NCBI RefSeq assembly: GCF_049959315.1
Contig: NZ_CP188201.1
Source of the DNA: Serratia proteamaculans_D
GTDB taxonomy: Bacteria; Pseudomonadota; Gammaproteobacteria; Enterobacterales; Enterobacteriaceae
DNA: 64,000 bases
Direction: 5' to 3' (one strand)
Under the pieces are notes generated by a model. That model was not told the DNA's origin, ran no database searches, and was given only the letters and a program-made list of their open reading frames with translations. Every line of letters begins with the position of its first letter. The stretch's first letter is position 1. Position numbers and translations under genes: made by a program. Positions 44,166 to 52,898 of the stretch are shown here, one piece after another.

Positions 44166-44200
44166 AAAACAAAGCCCCGCCGGAGCGGGGCTTTGGGTCT
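44166..44200 (-). terminator. Terminator of yccA
   Basis: Minus strand AAAGCCCCGC-TCC-GGCGGGGCTTTGTTTTTG, 20 bp past the yccA stop. Confidence 0.85.
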
Positions 44201-44215
44201 TTATCAGGCGTTAAA

Positions 44216-44875
44216 TCAGTTGCTGCGTGCGAAGCCCAAAATGCTCAACAGGCTGATGAACATATTGTACAGCGATACATACAGGCTAACGGTAGCGCGG
44301 ATGTAGTTGGTTTCGCCGCCGTGGATAATATTGCTGGTCTCCCACAGTATTGCACCGGCGGAGAACAGGATAAACAGCGCGCTAATGGCCAGATGCAGGG
44401 CAGGGATCTGCAGGAACAGGTTGGCGATGACCGCAACCAGCAGCACCACGAAACCGGCCATCATCATCCCGGAAAGGAACGACATATCCTTGCGGGTAGT
44501 CAGCACATAGGCGGAACAGCAGAAGAACACCACCGCGGTGCCACCCAGCGCCAGCATGATCAGGTCACCGGCTCCGGTATTAATGAACGAACTGAGGATC
44601 GGCCCCAGGGCGTAGCCCATAAAACCGGTCAGCGCGAAGGCTGCCAGAATACCGGCTGGGCTGTTTGCCAGCTTATGGGTCAGGAACATCAACCCATAGA
44701 AACCGACCAGCATCAGCAACAGGCCCGGTGCCGGTAACCCCAGCATGGTGCTGGCGGTAGCGGTAAGCGCCGAGAATGCCAGCGTCAGTGAAAGCAGGAA
44801 GTAGGTGTTACGCAGAACCTTGTGCGTACTCAGTAACGAGTCGCGTGAGGAGGATGAGACGACAATGCGGTCCAT
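44216..44875 (-). CDS. yccA: Bax1-I family membrane protein YccA (FtsH modulator)
   Basis: Seven-helix inner-membrane protein of the BI-1/TMBIM family. It has 219 residues, as in E. coli, where YccA binds HflKC/FtsH and, when resistant to proteolysis, protects SecY in jammed translocons. The N-terminal cytoplasmic tail MDRIVVSSSSRDSLLSTHKV, which FtsH grips, is conserved. Monocistronic by its terminator; serT lies divergently upstream. Confidence 0.95.
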   Translation of the reverse strand: MDRIVVSSSSRDSLLSTHKVLRNTYFLLSLTLAFSALTATASTMLGLPAPGLLLMLVGFYGLMFLTHKLANSPAGILAAFALTGFMGYALGPILSSFINTGAGDLIMLALGGTAVVFFCCSAYVLTTRKDMSFLSGMMMAGFVVLLVAVIANLFLQIPALHLAISALFILFSAGAILWETSNIIHGGETNYIRATVSLYVSLYNMFISLLSILGFARSN

Positions 44876-45062
44876 AATGATCTCTCTTATCAGGTCATCA
44901 CAAAATTAGTGACGATGATAGGCAGCGCAAGCGTTTGATTAAAGTTTGTTTACCAATCTTTACCCTTAGTTATCATTGTTGCAACCTTGAGCCGGAGTTG
45001 GCGCTTTATTCAACGCTCACACGCCAGATGCTGTTTTTTCGCTCGGTTGAACGGTAATGGGC

Positions 45063-45091
45063 TTTACAAGCGGATCGGCTATGTTTATAGT
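45063..45091 (+). promoter_or_regulatory. serT promoter
   Basis: TTTACA (45063-45068), 17-bp spacer, TATAGT (45086-45091), then a GC-containing discriminator TCGGCTCG directly before the tRNA, as in stringently controlled stable-RNA promoters. Confidence 0.75.
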
Positions 45092-45103
45092 TCGGCTCGT
45101 TGC

Positions 45104-45191
45104 GGAGGGGTGGCCGAGTGGCTGAAGGCAACGGTCTTGAAAACCGTCGACGGGAAACCGTTCCAGAGTTCGAATCTCTGCTCCTCCGCCA
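45104..45191 (+). tRNA. serT: tRNA-Ser (anticodon TGA)
   Basis: 88 nt including the encoded CCA. The acceptor GGAGGGG pairs with CTCCTCC (one G-T), there is a long class-II variable arm (GACGGGAAACCGTTC region), T-arm AGAGTTCGAATCTCT, and anticodon loop CTTGAAA with TGA, which reads UCA and, when modified, other UCN codons. It has the same position as E. coli serT after yccA. Confidence 0.97.
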
Positions 45192-45198
45192 TAAATTA

Positions 45199-45233
45199 TG
45201 ACCCCGTGCTCTATGAGCGCGGGGTTTTTTTAT
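45199..45233 (+). terminator. Terminator of serT
   Basis: ACCCCGTGCTC-TAT-GAGCGCGGGGT followed by TTTTTTT, immediately past the tRNA. Confidence 0.93.
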
Positions 45234-45251
45234 GTCCGGAAATTGTGCCAT

Positions 45252-45278
45252 AAAAAAACCGCCCCGAATGGGGCGGCA
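45252..45278 (-). terminator. Terminator of the BCCT transporter gene
   Basis: Minus strand CCGCCCC-ATTC-GGGGCGG followed by TTTTTTT. Confidence 0.93.
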
Positions 45279-45296
45279 GAGTAACAGCGAAAAGAA

Positions 45297-47291
45297 CTAG
45301 CGTACCAGGTGCAGGAAGTGCAGGTGTTTCTCGTACTGGTCGAGAATATCGTGAATGATCTGTTCTTGCGTCCAGCCCATCACATCGTAATCCTGGCCGC
45401 CTTCTTTCAGGTGGACTTCACCCCGGTAGTATTTATGTTCCTCATCACGTTCCTCGTCTTTCAAGCCTGCCAGAGCAAAGGCCGGTTGAATGTAGGCCCG
45501 CAGGCGAACCTCATAGACAAAGTTCAGGTCATCACCCAAATCGACTTCGAAACGGATGCGATCGTCCTGTGAATCATCAATAGAGGAAGTGGTGTTTTGC
45601 TTGGCTAATTCAGCTTCTACCAGCGCCATGGCCGGTTGAACCACCTCACTGACAAAGCGCTTTACCTGAGAACGTTTCGGGAAGTAAGCGATATTGCGTA
45701 ACCGCCGTTGCCAAGAAATCGGGTTGCGTGCGGCGGTCGGTGCAATGGTGGTCATCACCTGGCTGTCACGCTTATAGGCGTCGATGCGCAAGGCCTTTAA
45801 CAGCCCGTAGATAGACACCAGCAATATCATCGAGAACGGCAGGGCACTGGCGATGGTCACGGTTTGCAGCGCGCTCAGTCCACCGGCGAGCAGCAAGGCA
45901 ATGGCGACCAGACCCATCATGCCGGCCCAGAAAATCCGCTGCCAGACCGGAGTTTGGTCGGTCCCCCCGGAAGCCAGGGTATCTACCACCATCGCCCCCG
46001 AATCCGCTGAGGTGACGAAGAAGACTACCACCATGGCCATGGCGATAAATGACAAGATATTAGAGAACGGGAAATGTTCCAGGAAGTTGAACAGTGCCAG
46101 TGCTACGTCATTTTGCACCGTGTTAGCCAAATCTCGCGCACCCTCGGCCATGATCAGATTAATGGCACTGTTACCGAACACGGTCATCCACAGCAGCGTA
46201 AAGCCCGCGGGGACGAAAAGCACGCCGGTAACGAATTCACGGATGGTACGTCCGCGTGAAACACGGGCGATAAACATGCCGACGAAAGGCGACCAAGACA
46301 ACCACCAGCCCCAATACAGCAGCGTCCAACCGCCCAGCCAGTTACTGGATTTCGGCTCATAGGCATACAGGTTAAAGGTCTTGCTGACGATGTCAGAGAG
46401 ATAACCGCCGGTATTTTCGACAAAGGATTTCAACAACAGTACGGTCGGGCCGAGCGCAGCCACCAGCACCAGCAGCAACACCGCCAGGCCGAGGTTCAAT
46501 TCGGACAGAATTCGGATGCCTTTATCCAGTCCGGAAACCACTGACAGCGTAGCCAGGCCGGTGATCACCACGATCAGAACCACCTGCACCGTTGCGTTGA
46601 TCGGCAAGCCAAACAGGTGGTTAAGACCGGCGTTAACCTGCAACACACCGTAGCCCAGCGAAGTGGCGACACCGAACACTGTACCAATCACTGCAAAAAT
46701 ATCTACCGCGTGGCCAATCGGCCCATAAATGCGATCGCCGATAATAGGATACAGCGCGGAACGCAGCGTCAGCGGCAGGCCGTGGCGATAGCTAAAGAAG
46801 GCCAGGATCAGCGCCACGATGGCGTAGATTGCCCAGGCATGCAGGCCCCAGTGGAAGAAGGTTAGGCGCATGGCCTGTTTAGCCGCTTCCACTGTTTCCG
46901 GCGTTCCGACTGGGGGGGAAAGGTAATGCATTACGGGTTCGGCGACGCCAAAGAACATCAGGCCAATGCCCATCCCGGCGGAAAACAGCATGGCGAACCA
47001 GGAAACATAGCTAAAGTCTGGCTGGGCGTGATCCGGCCCGAGCTTGATATTGCCGTAACGCGACAATCCCAGGTAGGTCACGCTCATCAGGATCAGTGCC
47101 ACCGCCAGAATATAAAACCAGCTGGCGTTAGTGAAAATACCCTGTTGCAACGCTTTGAATTTGCGATCGGCCAACTCTGGGTAAAAGGCGGCAAAGGCCA
47201 CCAGGACGATGATTAAAGCGGCAGAGATAAAAAATACCGGAGGATTGATATGGCTACGACGTGCCACAATTTCAGTGTCGTTTTGGCTCAT
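45297..47291 (-). CDS. betT: BetT-type choline/betaine transporter (BCCT family)
   Basis: Secondary transporter, most likely choline uptake for glycine-betaine synthesis and osmoprotection. It has 664 residues with 12 membrane helices and the BCCT signature GMGIGLMFFGVAEP; the aromatic substrate box is in YWGWWLSWSPFVGMFIARVSRGRTIREF. A cytoplasmic C-terminal tail of about 160 residues is typical of BetT and of osmotic activation. It resembles E. coli BetT (677 aa), but the betIBA genes that accompany it in E. coli are absent, so the substrate (choline versus betaine or carnitine) is inferred. Its own terminator faces that of serT. Confidence 0.85.
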   Translation of the reverse strand: MSQNDTEIVARRSHINPPVFFISAALIIVLVAFAAFYPELADRKFKALQQGIFTNASWFYILAVALILMSVTYLGLSRYGNIKLGPDHAQPDFSYVSWFAMLFSAGMGIGLMFFGVAEPVMHYLSPPVGTPETVEAAKQAMRLTFFHWGLHAWAIYAIVALILAFFSYRHGLPLTLRSALYPIIGDRIYGPIGHAVDIFAVIGTVFGVATSLGYGVLQVNAGLNHLFGLPINATVQVVLIVVITGLATLSVVSGLDKGIRILSELNLGLAVLLLVLVAALGPTVLLLKSFVENTGGYLSDIVSKTFNLYAYEPKSSNWLGGWTLLYWGWWLSWSPFVGMFIARVSRGRTIREFVTGVLFVPAGFTLLWMTVFGNSAINLIMAEGARDLANTVQNDVALALFNFLEHFPFSNILSFIAMAMVVVFFVTSADSGAMVVDTLASGGTDQTPVWQRIFWAGMMGLVAIALLLAGGLSALQTVTIASALPFSMILLVSIYGLLKALRIDAYKRDSQVMTTIAPTAARNPISWQRRLRNIAYFPKRSQVKRFVSEVVQPAMALVEAELAKQNTTSSIDDSQDDRIRFEVDLGDDLNFVYEVRLRAYIQPAFALAGLKDEERDEEHKYYRGEVHLKEGGQDYDVMGWTQEQIIHDILDQYEKHLHFLHLVR

Positions 47292-47740
47292 AGAATACCT
47301 TCTAGCTAGTCCGTTAGGAGTGAGGGGTTAATCCGTTAAAACAGCTCCATAAAAAGTGGGCGAAACAGGCTGCCCGAGAAATCTAACCCGGCGAGTATAG
47401 CGAAAAAACGGGGCTATTAACATTTTTTGGTTGAAACGGCTATTTTAAGTGGTTTGGTTAGACGTTTTAGCTATATGAAAACAGAGCCTGTGAGAAAGGG
47501 TAATCCGCTCTTTTCGAAGGGAAAAACGAAGCGGCCAAACCGGCAATAACAGCAACTGGACAAACAGAGCCTCTGGTGGGGAATCGGAGGCCGCTGGCGG
47601 CAGGGTAGAGCAATTGATGATAGAAACGCCTATAACAGCGGCTCTGAACCCGGGGGATAGGTCGTTGACTATTGATCGGGACAATGCAGAGGGTAAAATA
47701 GGCTGACGCGATCGCGTTTAACTCTTTCATGGAGATAGAG
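47292..47740. other. Gene-free region upstream of betT-like gene
   Basis: About 450 bp with divergent flanking genes. Open frames up to 87 codons occur but have no ribosome sites or recognisable products. Nothing further is seen beyond promoter space. Confidence 0.55.
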
Positions 47741-47956
47741 ATGACCTGGTATCAAATAGCATTGTGGACCATGATCTTTCTGAAGTCCGGTGCGTTTCTG
47801 GTGTTCGTTTGGTGGTGGATGTTCAAACGTGCCACCAAACCTTATGTTCGTCCGCAAGATGTTGTCATTGATGAAACACCGGATGATGAAAATCTGACCA
47901 TGGAAGAAGTGATGAAGAAACACGGCATCACCCGTGTGGAAAATCAAACTCAATAA
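47741..47956 (+). CDS. Small membrane protein of unknown function
   Basis: It has 71 residues from the ATG at 47741 (MTWYQIALWTMIFLKSGAFL), with GGAG 6 nt upstream; an ATG at 47729 lacks a ribosome site. One hydrophobic segment (about 5-28, containing the run VWWWMF) is followed by a cytoplasmic acidic tail ending KKHGITRVENQTQ. I do not recognise the family. It stands alone between the betT-like gene and the dehydrogenase operon, oriented away from the former. Confidence 0.7.
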   Translation: MTWYQIALWTMIFLKSGAFLVFVWWWMFKRATKPYVRPQDVVIDETPDDENLTMEEVMKKHGITRVENQTQ

Positions 47957-47995
47957 AAGCGATCTATGCCGAATTCCTCAGGATGAAGGCAGAAA

Positions 47996-48039
47996 CTATC
48001 CCTGCGTGGCTTGCGGTCAAACCTGCAAGCCGGGGATAG
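47996..48039. terminator. Interrupted hairpin between convergent genes
   Basis: CTATCCC and GGCTTGC pair with GCAAGCC and GGGATAG in one interrupted hairpin between the small membrane protein gene and the cytochrome gene. There is no T-run, so its role in termination is tentative. Confidence 0.45.
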
Positions 48040-48063
48040 CTCCCCAGCCTGCAGTCACAGGAT

Positions 48064-49473
48064 TTAACGCCGTTTTCTCCCCACCAGCCAGACCAGGATG
48101 AGCAAGGCCAGTACCGCCACGCCGATTGCCGGAGCCATATAAGGCTGTAGGCGGGCCAGCAGCGGGATCGGGCCACCTTGCCGCAATACGGCGACGTCCG
48201 TGGCGCTGACCTTAACCGCCGGATTGCCATACTGTTGCAGGACATAATTGCTGATAGCAGCGGTCTGCTGGTCGTTCAGCGGATTAACATACGACTGGGG
48301 GCCAAAGTTCGGCATCAGCACGTGTTCACCGCCGACCTTTCGTTCAACGCCGAACAGAATCGCCGAGATCAGGTTGGCCGGGTTACCGGAACCGGTAGCC
48401 GTGTTATTGAACAGGGAAGGGTAAGCCTGATTTTTACTGCCGCTGCCGTCCGGCTGGTGGCAACTGGCGCAGTTGCCGCTAAACAGCGCGGCACCATCGG
48501 TCAGGGTGTTATTGGCCGTGGCAGGGTGTAGCCCGCGCAACTGAGGCTCAACGTTTTCCGGTTTGCCATAGCTGTCGGCTGCCTGGCTGTCACGGCTGTC
48601 CCTGATCGGGGCAGAGCTTTTCAGGTAAACGGCGATGGCCGATAAATCCTCATCGGAAAAGTACTGCAGGCTGTTTTCAATCGCTTCCGCCATACCGCCC
48701 GCGGCCTGGTTCTTGCCTGCCACCTGGCCGGTTTTCAAATACTGCACCAATTGCTGCTGGCTCCAGCCACCAATACCGCTGATGGGGTCTGAGGTGATGT
48801 TGGGCGCATACCAACTGCCGACCATACCGCCCGCCAGTGCCTGACTATCGTCTTCAGCCATCAGCAGGTTGCGTGGAGTGTGGCAGGTATCGCAGTGCCC
48901 TGGGCCATTGACCAGATAAGCGCCCCGATTCCATTGTTCGCTTTTGCCGGTGTCTGGCGCAAAGCGACCCTCTTTCAGAAACAGCAAATTCCAGGCCGCC
49001 ATGCTAAAGCGCAGATTGAATGGGAACGGCAGGTCGGTCAGCGTATTTTTCTGATCGACAGCTTTTACGCCGTGCATAAAGTAGGCATACAGCGCTTTAA
49101 TGTCCGAGTCGCTCAAGCGGGTGTAAGAGGTATAGGGCATGGCAGGGTAGAGGTGGGTGCCATCGGCACGGATGCCGTCCCTGACCGCACGGGAAAACTG
49201 CTCTTCGCTATAGCCGCCAATGCCATCGGTGCTGGACGGGGTGATATTGGTGGCGTAAATCACCCCCATGGGGGAACTGATGCCATAACCGCCGGTAAAC
49301 GGCGTGCCGCCCTCCGGTTTGGTATGGCAAGCCTGGCAGTCGGAGGCGATGGCAAGCTGCTCGCCTTTTTTAATCAACGCCGCGCCGCTCAAATCACCGT
49401 CTTCTGTTGCCTGTGCGGCGCTACTGCCGAGTAACAGCAGGGACAAAAACGTCAGCTTTAGCTGTTTTTTCAT
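48064..49473 (-). CDS. Triheme cytochrome c subunit of membrane sugar/polyol dehydrogenase
   Basis: Passes electrons from the FAD subunit to ubiquinone at the periplasmic face of the inner membrane. It has 469 residues: signal peptide (about 1-22), three c-type heme motifs CQACH (46-50), CDTCH (194-198) and CASCH (335-339), and a C-terminal anchor helix (about 444-465) followed by GRKRR. This is the layout of the cytochrome subunits of gluconate 2-dehydrogenase, 2-ketogluconate dehydrogenase and fructose dehydrogenase. Its ATG overlaps the stop of the FAD subunit by 4 bp. Last gene of a three-gene operon. Confidence 0.92.
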   Translation of the reverse strand: MKKQLKLTFLSLLLLGSSAAQATEDGDLSGAALIKKGEQLAIASDCQACHTKPEGGTPFTGGYGISSPMGVIYATNITPSSTDGIGGYSEEQFSRAVRDGIRADGTHLYPAMPYTSYTRLSDSDIKALYAYFMHGVKAVDQKNTLTDLPFPFNLRFSMAAWNLLFLKEGRFAPDTGKSEQWNRGAYLVNGPGHCDTCHTPRNLLMAEDDSQALAGGMVGSWYAPNITSDPISGIGGWSQQQLVQYLKTGQVAGKNQAAGGMAEAIENSLQYFSDEDLSAIAVYLKSSAPIRDSRDSQAADSYGKPENVEPQLRGLHPATANNTLTDGAALFSGNCASCHQPDGSGSKNQAYPSLFNNTATGSGNPANLISAILFGVERKVGGEHVLMPNFGPQSYVNPLNDQQTAAISNYVLQQYGNPAVKVSATDVAVLRQGGPIPLLARLQPYMAPAIGVAVLALLILVWLVGRKRR

Positions 49474-51125
49474 GATTTCACCGCCAGCTGGCGCGCAATA
49501 TCATCGGCGGCCTTGATGCCCAATGCGGCCATGGTCAGGGTACTGTTCACCACGCTGGCGGAGGGAATGGCACCGCCGCCCGGCAACCATAGGTTGGCAT
49601 GGTCATGAGTACGGCAGTTGCCGTCTACCACCGAGTCTTCGGGGCTGTGGCCCATGATGGTGCCACCCATAATATGGTTATTGGCGTTCAGGCTGGTGGT
49701 GATGTTGAATTCATCCGCATCAAACAGTTGGCCGATGTGTTCCAGCTGTTTATGCGCAGCCTCCGCGCCTTTGCGCACATAGTCGCCGACGTCGTAGTGG
49801 ATGTCCGGGCAAGGCAGGCCATGGGCATCTTTACGGGTTTTACTCAGGGTCAGGCGATTGTTGGGGTCTGGTAACGGTTCCAGGCTGATGGATAAATCGA
49901 CGCCATAGGCGGCGCGCCGACGGATTTCTGCGTCCAACTCTTTGCCGACCAGGCCTTTTTCCAACGCTTTCTGGGTAGCCGGTACCACCCGGTTGATATT
50001 GTTGAGGATCATTTTGTTGGCCGAGTAGTCTTTGCGGAACTCGCCGTCACGCGGGCCCACCAGACAACTGCTTTGTGCCGGGCCACGTCCCAGCCACAGC
50101 GGTTCTTTTGCCAGGAAGGTACAGTGAAAGCCCGAGTGGTCCATCATATTGCGGCCTACCTGATCGGATGCGTTGGCGATACCGTTAGGATTGCGCTCAT
50201 TGGCGGCCATCAGCAGCAGGCGCGGGGTTTCTATGCCGTTACAGGCCAGCGCAAAAGCCTTGGCCGTGGCCTGATGGGACTGTTTTTTGTTGTCCAGCCA
50301 ATGGACTGCCGTCACCTGATTTTGCTCATCGGTGTCGATCTTGTAGACCACCGCTTCGGCCAGCACCACCGCGCCTTTCATTTCAGCACGTTCAATATGA
50401 TGAATACCGTTGTACATGGCGCCTATCGGGCAAATGGGTTGGCAGTTGTTGTTGCCGCAGCAGGTCGGACGGCCTTTCCACGGATGGATACTGCGCCCCT
50501 GTGGGATCGGAACGGAGCGGTAACCATGCGGGTTTACCACCTCGGCAAAACGGACGTCGCCATGTGCCCAGGGCACCATATCCATTGGGTAAGGTTTGCT
50601 ACGCTCAACCGGGGACTGCTGTTGCGGATCGTTGGGGCCGGCGACGCCAATTTCTTCTTCGGCCCGGCAATAGTAGGGTTCCAGCTCGTCGTAGGAAATC
50701 GGCCAGTCGCGGCCAACGCCGTACAGCGTTTTCATTTGGAAATCACTGGGCAGGTGGCGCCAGCAGGAGGCGGCCCAGTGCCAGGTGGTGCCGCCGACGG
50801 TGCGTAGATAACCCTGCTTGAAACTGCCGGCGCTCGGGCCGCTTAGTGCCACATAGTTGTTTTCCGGGAAATAAAGCGGTGCGGTGGCGAATTCAGATTG
50901 TGGGTAAAGCCCCTGGTAATCTGAGCCGGCGCGGTTGTCAAAAGGCATATTGCGCCAGTTCTCAACGGCCTGGCCGCGTTCGATGCGCAGGCCCGCTTCC
51001 AGCACCAGCACAGAATAACCCTGGCTGACCAATTGATCGGCCATCATGCCGCCGACGATGCCGGAGCCCACGATCACAATATCGGCCGATGCGTTGCCAT
51101 CGGCGGTAAATACAGGTTTTTTCAT
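49470..51125 (-). CDS. FAD (GMC) catalytic subunit of membrane-bound dehydrogenase
   Basis: It has 551 residues in the GMC oxidoreductase fold: FAD-binding IVIVGSGIVGGMMADQL near residue 16, a conserved His region THDHANLWLPGGGAIPS near the C-terminus, and a cysteine group CCGNNNCQPICP (about 222-233). That group matches the iron-sulfur cluster site found in the large subunit of fructose/gluconate dehydrogenases. There is no signal peptide; it should be exported with the Tat-dependent small subunit. The substrate (gluconate, 2-ketogluconate, fructose or a polyol) cannot be fixed from sequence. It lies 15 bp after the small subunit gene. Confidence 0.9.
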   Translation of the reverse strand: MKKPVFTADGNASADIVIVGSGIVGGMMADQLVSQGYSVLVLEAGLRIERGQAVENWRNMPFDNRAGSDYQGLYPQSEFATAPLYFPENNYVALSGPSAGSFKQGYLRTVGGTTWHWAASCWRHLPSDFQMKTLYGVGRDWPISYDELEPYYCRAEEEIGVAGPNDPQQQSPVERSKPYPMDMVPWAHGDVRFAEVVNPHGYRSVPIPQGRSIHPWKGRPTCCGNNNCQPICPIGAMYNGIHHIERAEMKGAVVLAEAVVYKIDTDEQNQVTAVHWLDNKKQSHQATAKAFALACNGIETPRLLLMAANERNPNGIANASDQVGRNMMDHSGFHCTFLAKEPLWLGRGPAQSSCLVGPRDGEFRKDYSANKMILNNINRVVPATQKALEKGLVGKELDAEIRRRAAYGVDLSISLEPLPDPNNRLTLSKTRKDAHGLPCPDIHYDVGDYVRKGAEAAHKQLEHIGQLFDADEFNITTSLNANNHIMGGTIMGHSPEDSVVDGNCRTHDHANLWLPGGGAIPSASVVNSTLTMAALGIKAADDIARQLAVKS

Positions 51126-51140
51126 CAGAAGGCTCTCAGA

Positions 51141-51701
51141 TCACAGGGAAACATTGACGGCAGGCGGGGCTGCGGTCCACCACAGAGGTCCATTGCCACA
51201 GTAGGTGGGGACGATTAGCGCGTCGCTGGCGGGGCGATACATCAACGCGTCTTTGTAGGCGATCAGCTGTGCCGTTTGGCCATGGCCGACGGTGCCGGTA
51301 TACCAGGCGGTGATAATCGCGGTGACCACATCCTGCAAGCCGGCCTGAACGGCCTGTTGCTGCAACTGTTTAGCACTCTGGCCCGGTTGCAGCAGGCCGC
51401 CGAGTTGCTCAACTTGCGTAGTGAACTGGGCATTCTGATTATGCAGTGCAGTAAATATACGGGCCGACATCCCCTGATCGATATCGTTATGTTCGGTCAA
51501 CGTCTGGGATATTTTGAAGAAGCGGGCAAATTGCAGCGGGTTGGCTGAAGCCGTTTGTTGTTCAGCCAGACTGAGGAAAGGATAACTGAGCAGCGAGCTT
51601 GCCAGCAGGGTTGAGGCCAGTCCCAGCAGGACTTCACGCCGACTGAAACCGGTTCCATTTTTGGCTGGTAGCCCACCATCGTCTGATAACAAATTTTCCA
51701 T
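51141..51701 (-). CDS. Tat-exported small subunit of membrane-bound dehydrogenase
   Basis: It has 186 residues. The N-terminus carries a twin-arginine signal, SRREVLLGLASTLLASS, about 20 residues in, which should carry the folded FAD subunit across the membrane as a hitch-hiker. The rest matches the small-subunit type of membrane-bound FAD sorbitol/fructose/2-ketogluconate dehydrogenases, including the terminal YCGNGPLWWTAAPP. First gene of the operon (small, FAD, cytochrome). Confidence 0.87.
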   Translation of the reverse strand: MENLLSDDGGLPAKNGTGFSRREVLLGLASTLLASSLLSYPFLSLAEQQTASANPLQFARFFKISQTLTEHNDIDQGMSARIFTALHNQNAQFTTQVEQLGGLLQPGQSAKQLQQQAVQAGLQDVVTAIITAWYTGTVGHGQTAQLIAYKDALMYRPASDALIVPTYCGNGPLWWTAAPPAVNVSL

Positions 51702-51896
51702 GTGTTTTTCTCACAACAGGTGTTAGTGCCGAATAAGGCAAAAGGGAGCGGGTAAAGAGGGATAAAAATAATCAACAATGGAATAACTCCATTGCTTATG
51801 GTTTTATTTCTAATAATTTGGCGGGATATTAACTTGGCGATAACTTTCCGGCAATAAACTTGCTTAGGTATCCTGACAAAACAGCACGTAAAGAAT

Positions 51897-51922
51897 AAAA
51901 AACCCGCCGCAGCGGGTTTCAG
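51897..51922 (-). terminator. Terminator of nucA
   Basis: Minus strand AACCCGC-TGCG-GCGGGTT followed by TTTTATTC, 12 bp past the nucA stop. Confidence 0.9.
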
Positions 51923-51931
51923 GTTTATGCG

Positions 51932-52729
51932 TTAGCTCTTGCAGCCCATCAGTTCCGGCAGCACGCCCGGCTTGGCCTTCAGAGATGCCTGCACGTCCTC
52001 AGGCAGACCCGCCCAGATAATCAGTCCGGTGCGCTTCTCAATTTCGTTAACCGTTACGCGGTACTGACAGAAATCGGCGTTTTTCGGGGTGTTTTGATCA
52101 AACAGAAACGCCGCGTAGTGGTTCACTTCCGGGCTGTTATTGATAAAAATCACCTTCCAGTAAGCGCTGGGGATGGTATGTGCTTTTTGGGTGCCCGGCA
52201 GTTTACCCATATTGCGCTCGTACAGCGGGCCGGTCACGGTATACACCGAACTGATGTCTGCCCGGTCAATCAGCTTGCGTTCCTGATCTTCCAACCGTGC
52301 CCAGGAACCCTGGTTCAGGTCGGCCATCTGCGGGGTGATGTTGGAAAGGTAGTTCAGCGATTCCCAGTCAGAGACCCCCGCCAAAGAGGCCAGCGGCGCC
52401 TGATGCCCACGGTCGACCTTCAGCGCTGCGTTGGCACCGGTGTAATCCGCCGGGATCAGCGTATCCGCCGGGTTCAGCGCCGGATCGGTCTTCCAGTTGC
52501 GCGTTTTGCCACTGGCTGGCGTGTCCTTGGTGATGTGATAAGCCACCCAGTTGGCGAACTTGGTGGTGCTGTTGTTGTTCAGCGTATAGGCGTGGCGAAC
52601 GATCGACACATTGCTGCTGCCGCCGGTTGGGCAACCGACCGCACAGTTGTCGATCGATTCCAGCGCCTCGGCGGAAGCCTGAGCGGTAAACAGCAGGGCG
52701 GCCAGAGCTAACATCTTGTTAAAACGCAT
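51932..52729 (-). CDS. nucA: Secreted Serratia DNA/RNA endonuclease
   Basis: Non-specific extracellular nuclease of the DRGH family, cutting DNA and RNA to short 5'-phosphorylated oligonucleotides. It has 265 residues from the ATG at 52729 (MRFNKMLALAALLFTAQASA, signal peptide cleaved before EALESID). An ATG two codons earlier is too close to the GAGG ribosome site. The catalytic motif DRGHQAPLASL with the active His and the Mg-binding Asn in LNYLSNITPQ are intact; four cysteines (two disulfides) are conserved. It is very close to the S. marcescens enzyme by recall, differing at scattered positions. A LexA-type box lies 30 bp upstream of the start. Confidence 0.97.
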   Translation of the reverse strand: MRFNKMLALAALLFTAQASAEALESIDNCAVGCPTGGSSNVSIVRHAYTLNNNSTTKFANWVAYHITKDTPASGKTRNWKTDPALNPADTLIPADYTGANAALKVDRGHQAPLASLAGVSDWESLNYLSNITPQMADLNQGSWARLEDQERKLIDRADISSVYTVTGPLYERNMGKLPGTQKAHTIPSAYWKVIFINNSPEVNHYAAFLFDQNTPKNADFCQYRVTVNEIEKRTGLIIWAGLPEDVQASLKAKPGVLPELMGCKS

Positions 52730-52758
52730 ATTCATATCCTCAATAAGTTAAAATAATA

Positions 52759-52774
52759 CTGTATGTATTTACAG
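52759..52774. promoter_or_regulatory. LexA box upstream of nucA
   Basis: CTGTATGTATTTACAG fits CTGT-N8-ACAG and matches the optimal LexA box CTGTATATATATACAG at 14 of 16 positions. It lies 30 bp before the chosen nucA ATG, where it would block transcription. This suggests direct SOS control of the nuclease. Confidence 0.8.
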
Positions 52775-52898
52775 TAAAATTAACTTATCGCAATGAAACG
52801 AATACAACAATGCAACACATTCACGTTACGAATGTGTCAGCGTTGGTACAGCAAAGTTGAGGAAAAACAGGCTACACGGCGACAGGGCCGCGAAGATA

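Noticed and set aside
47292..47740. betI/betB/betA or another gene beside the BetT-like transporter
   Set aside because: The open frames here are short, overlap one another and show no family features or ribosome sites.
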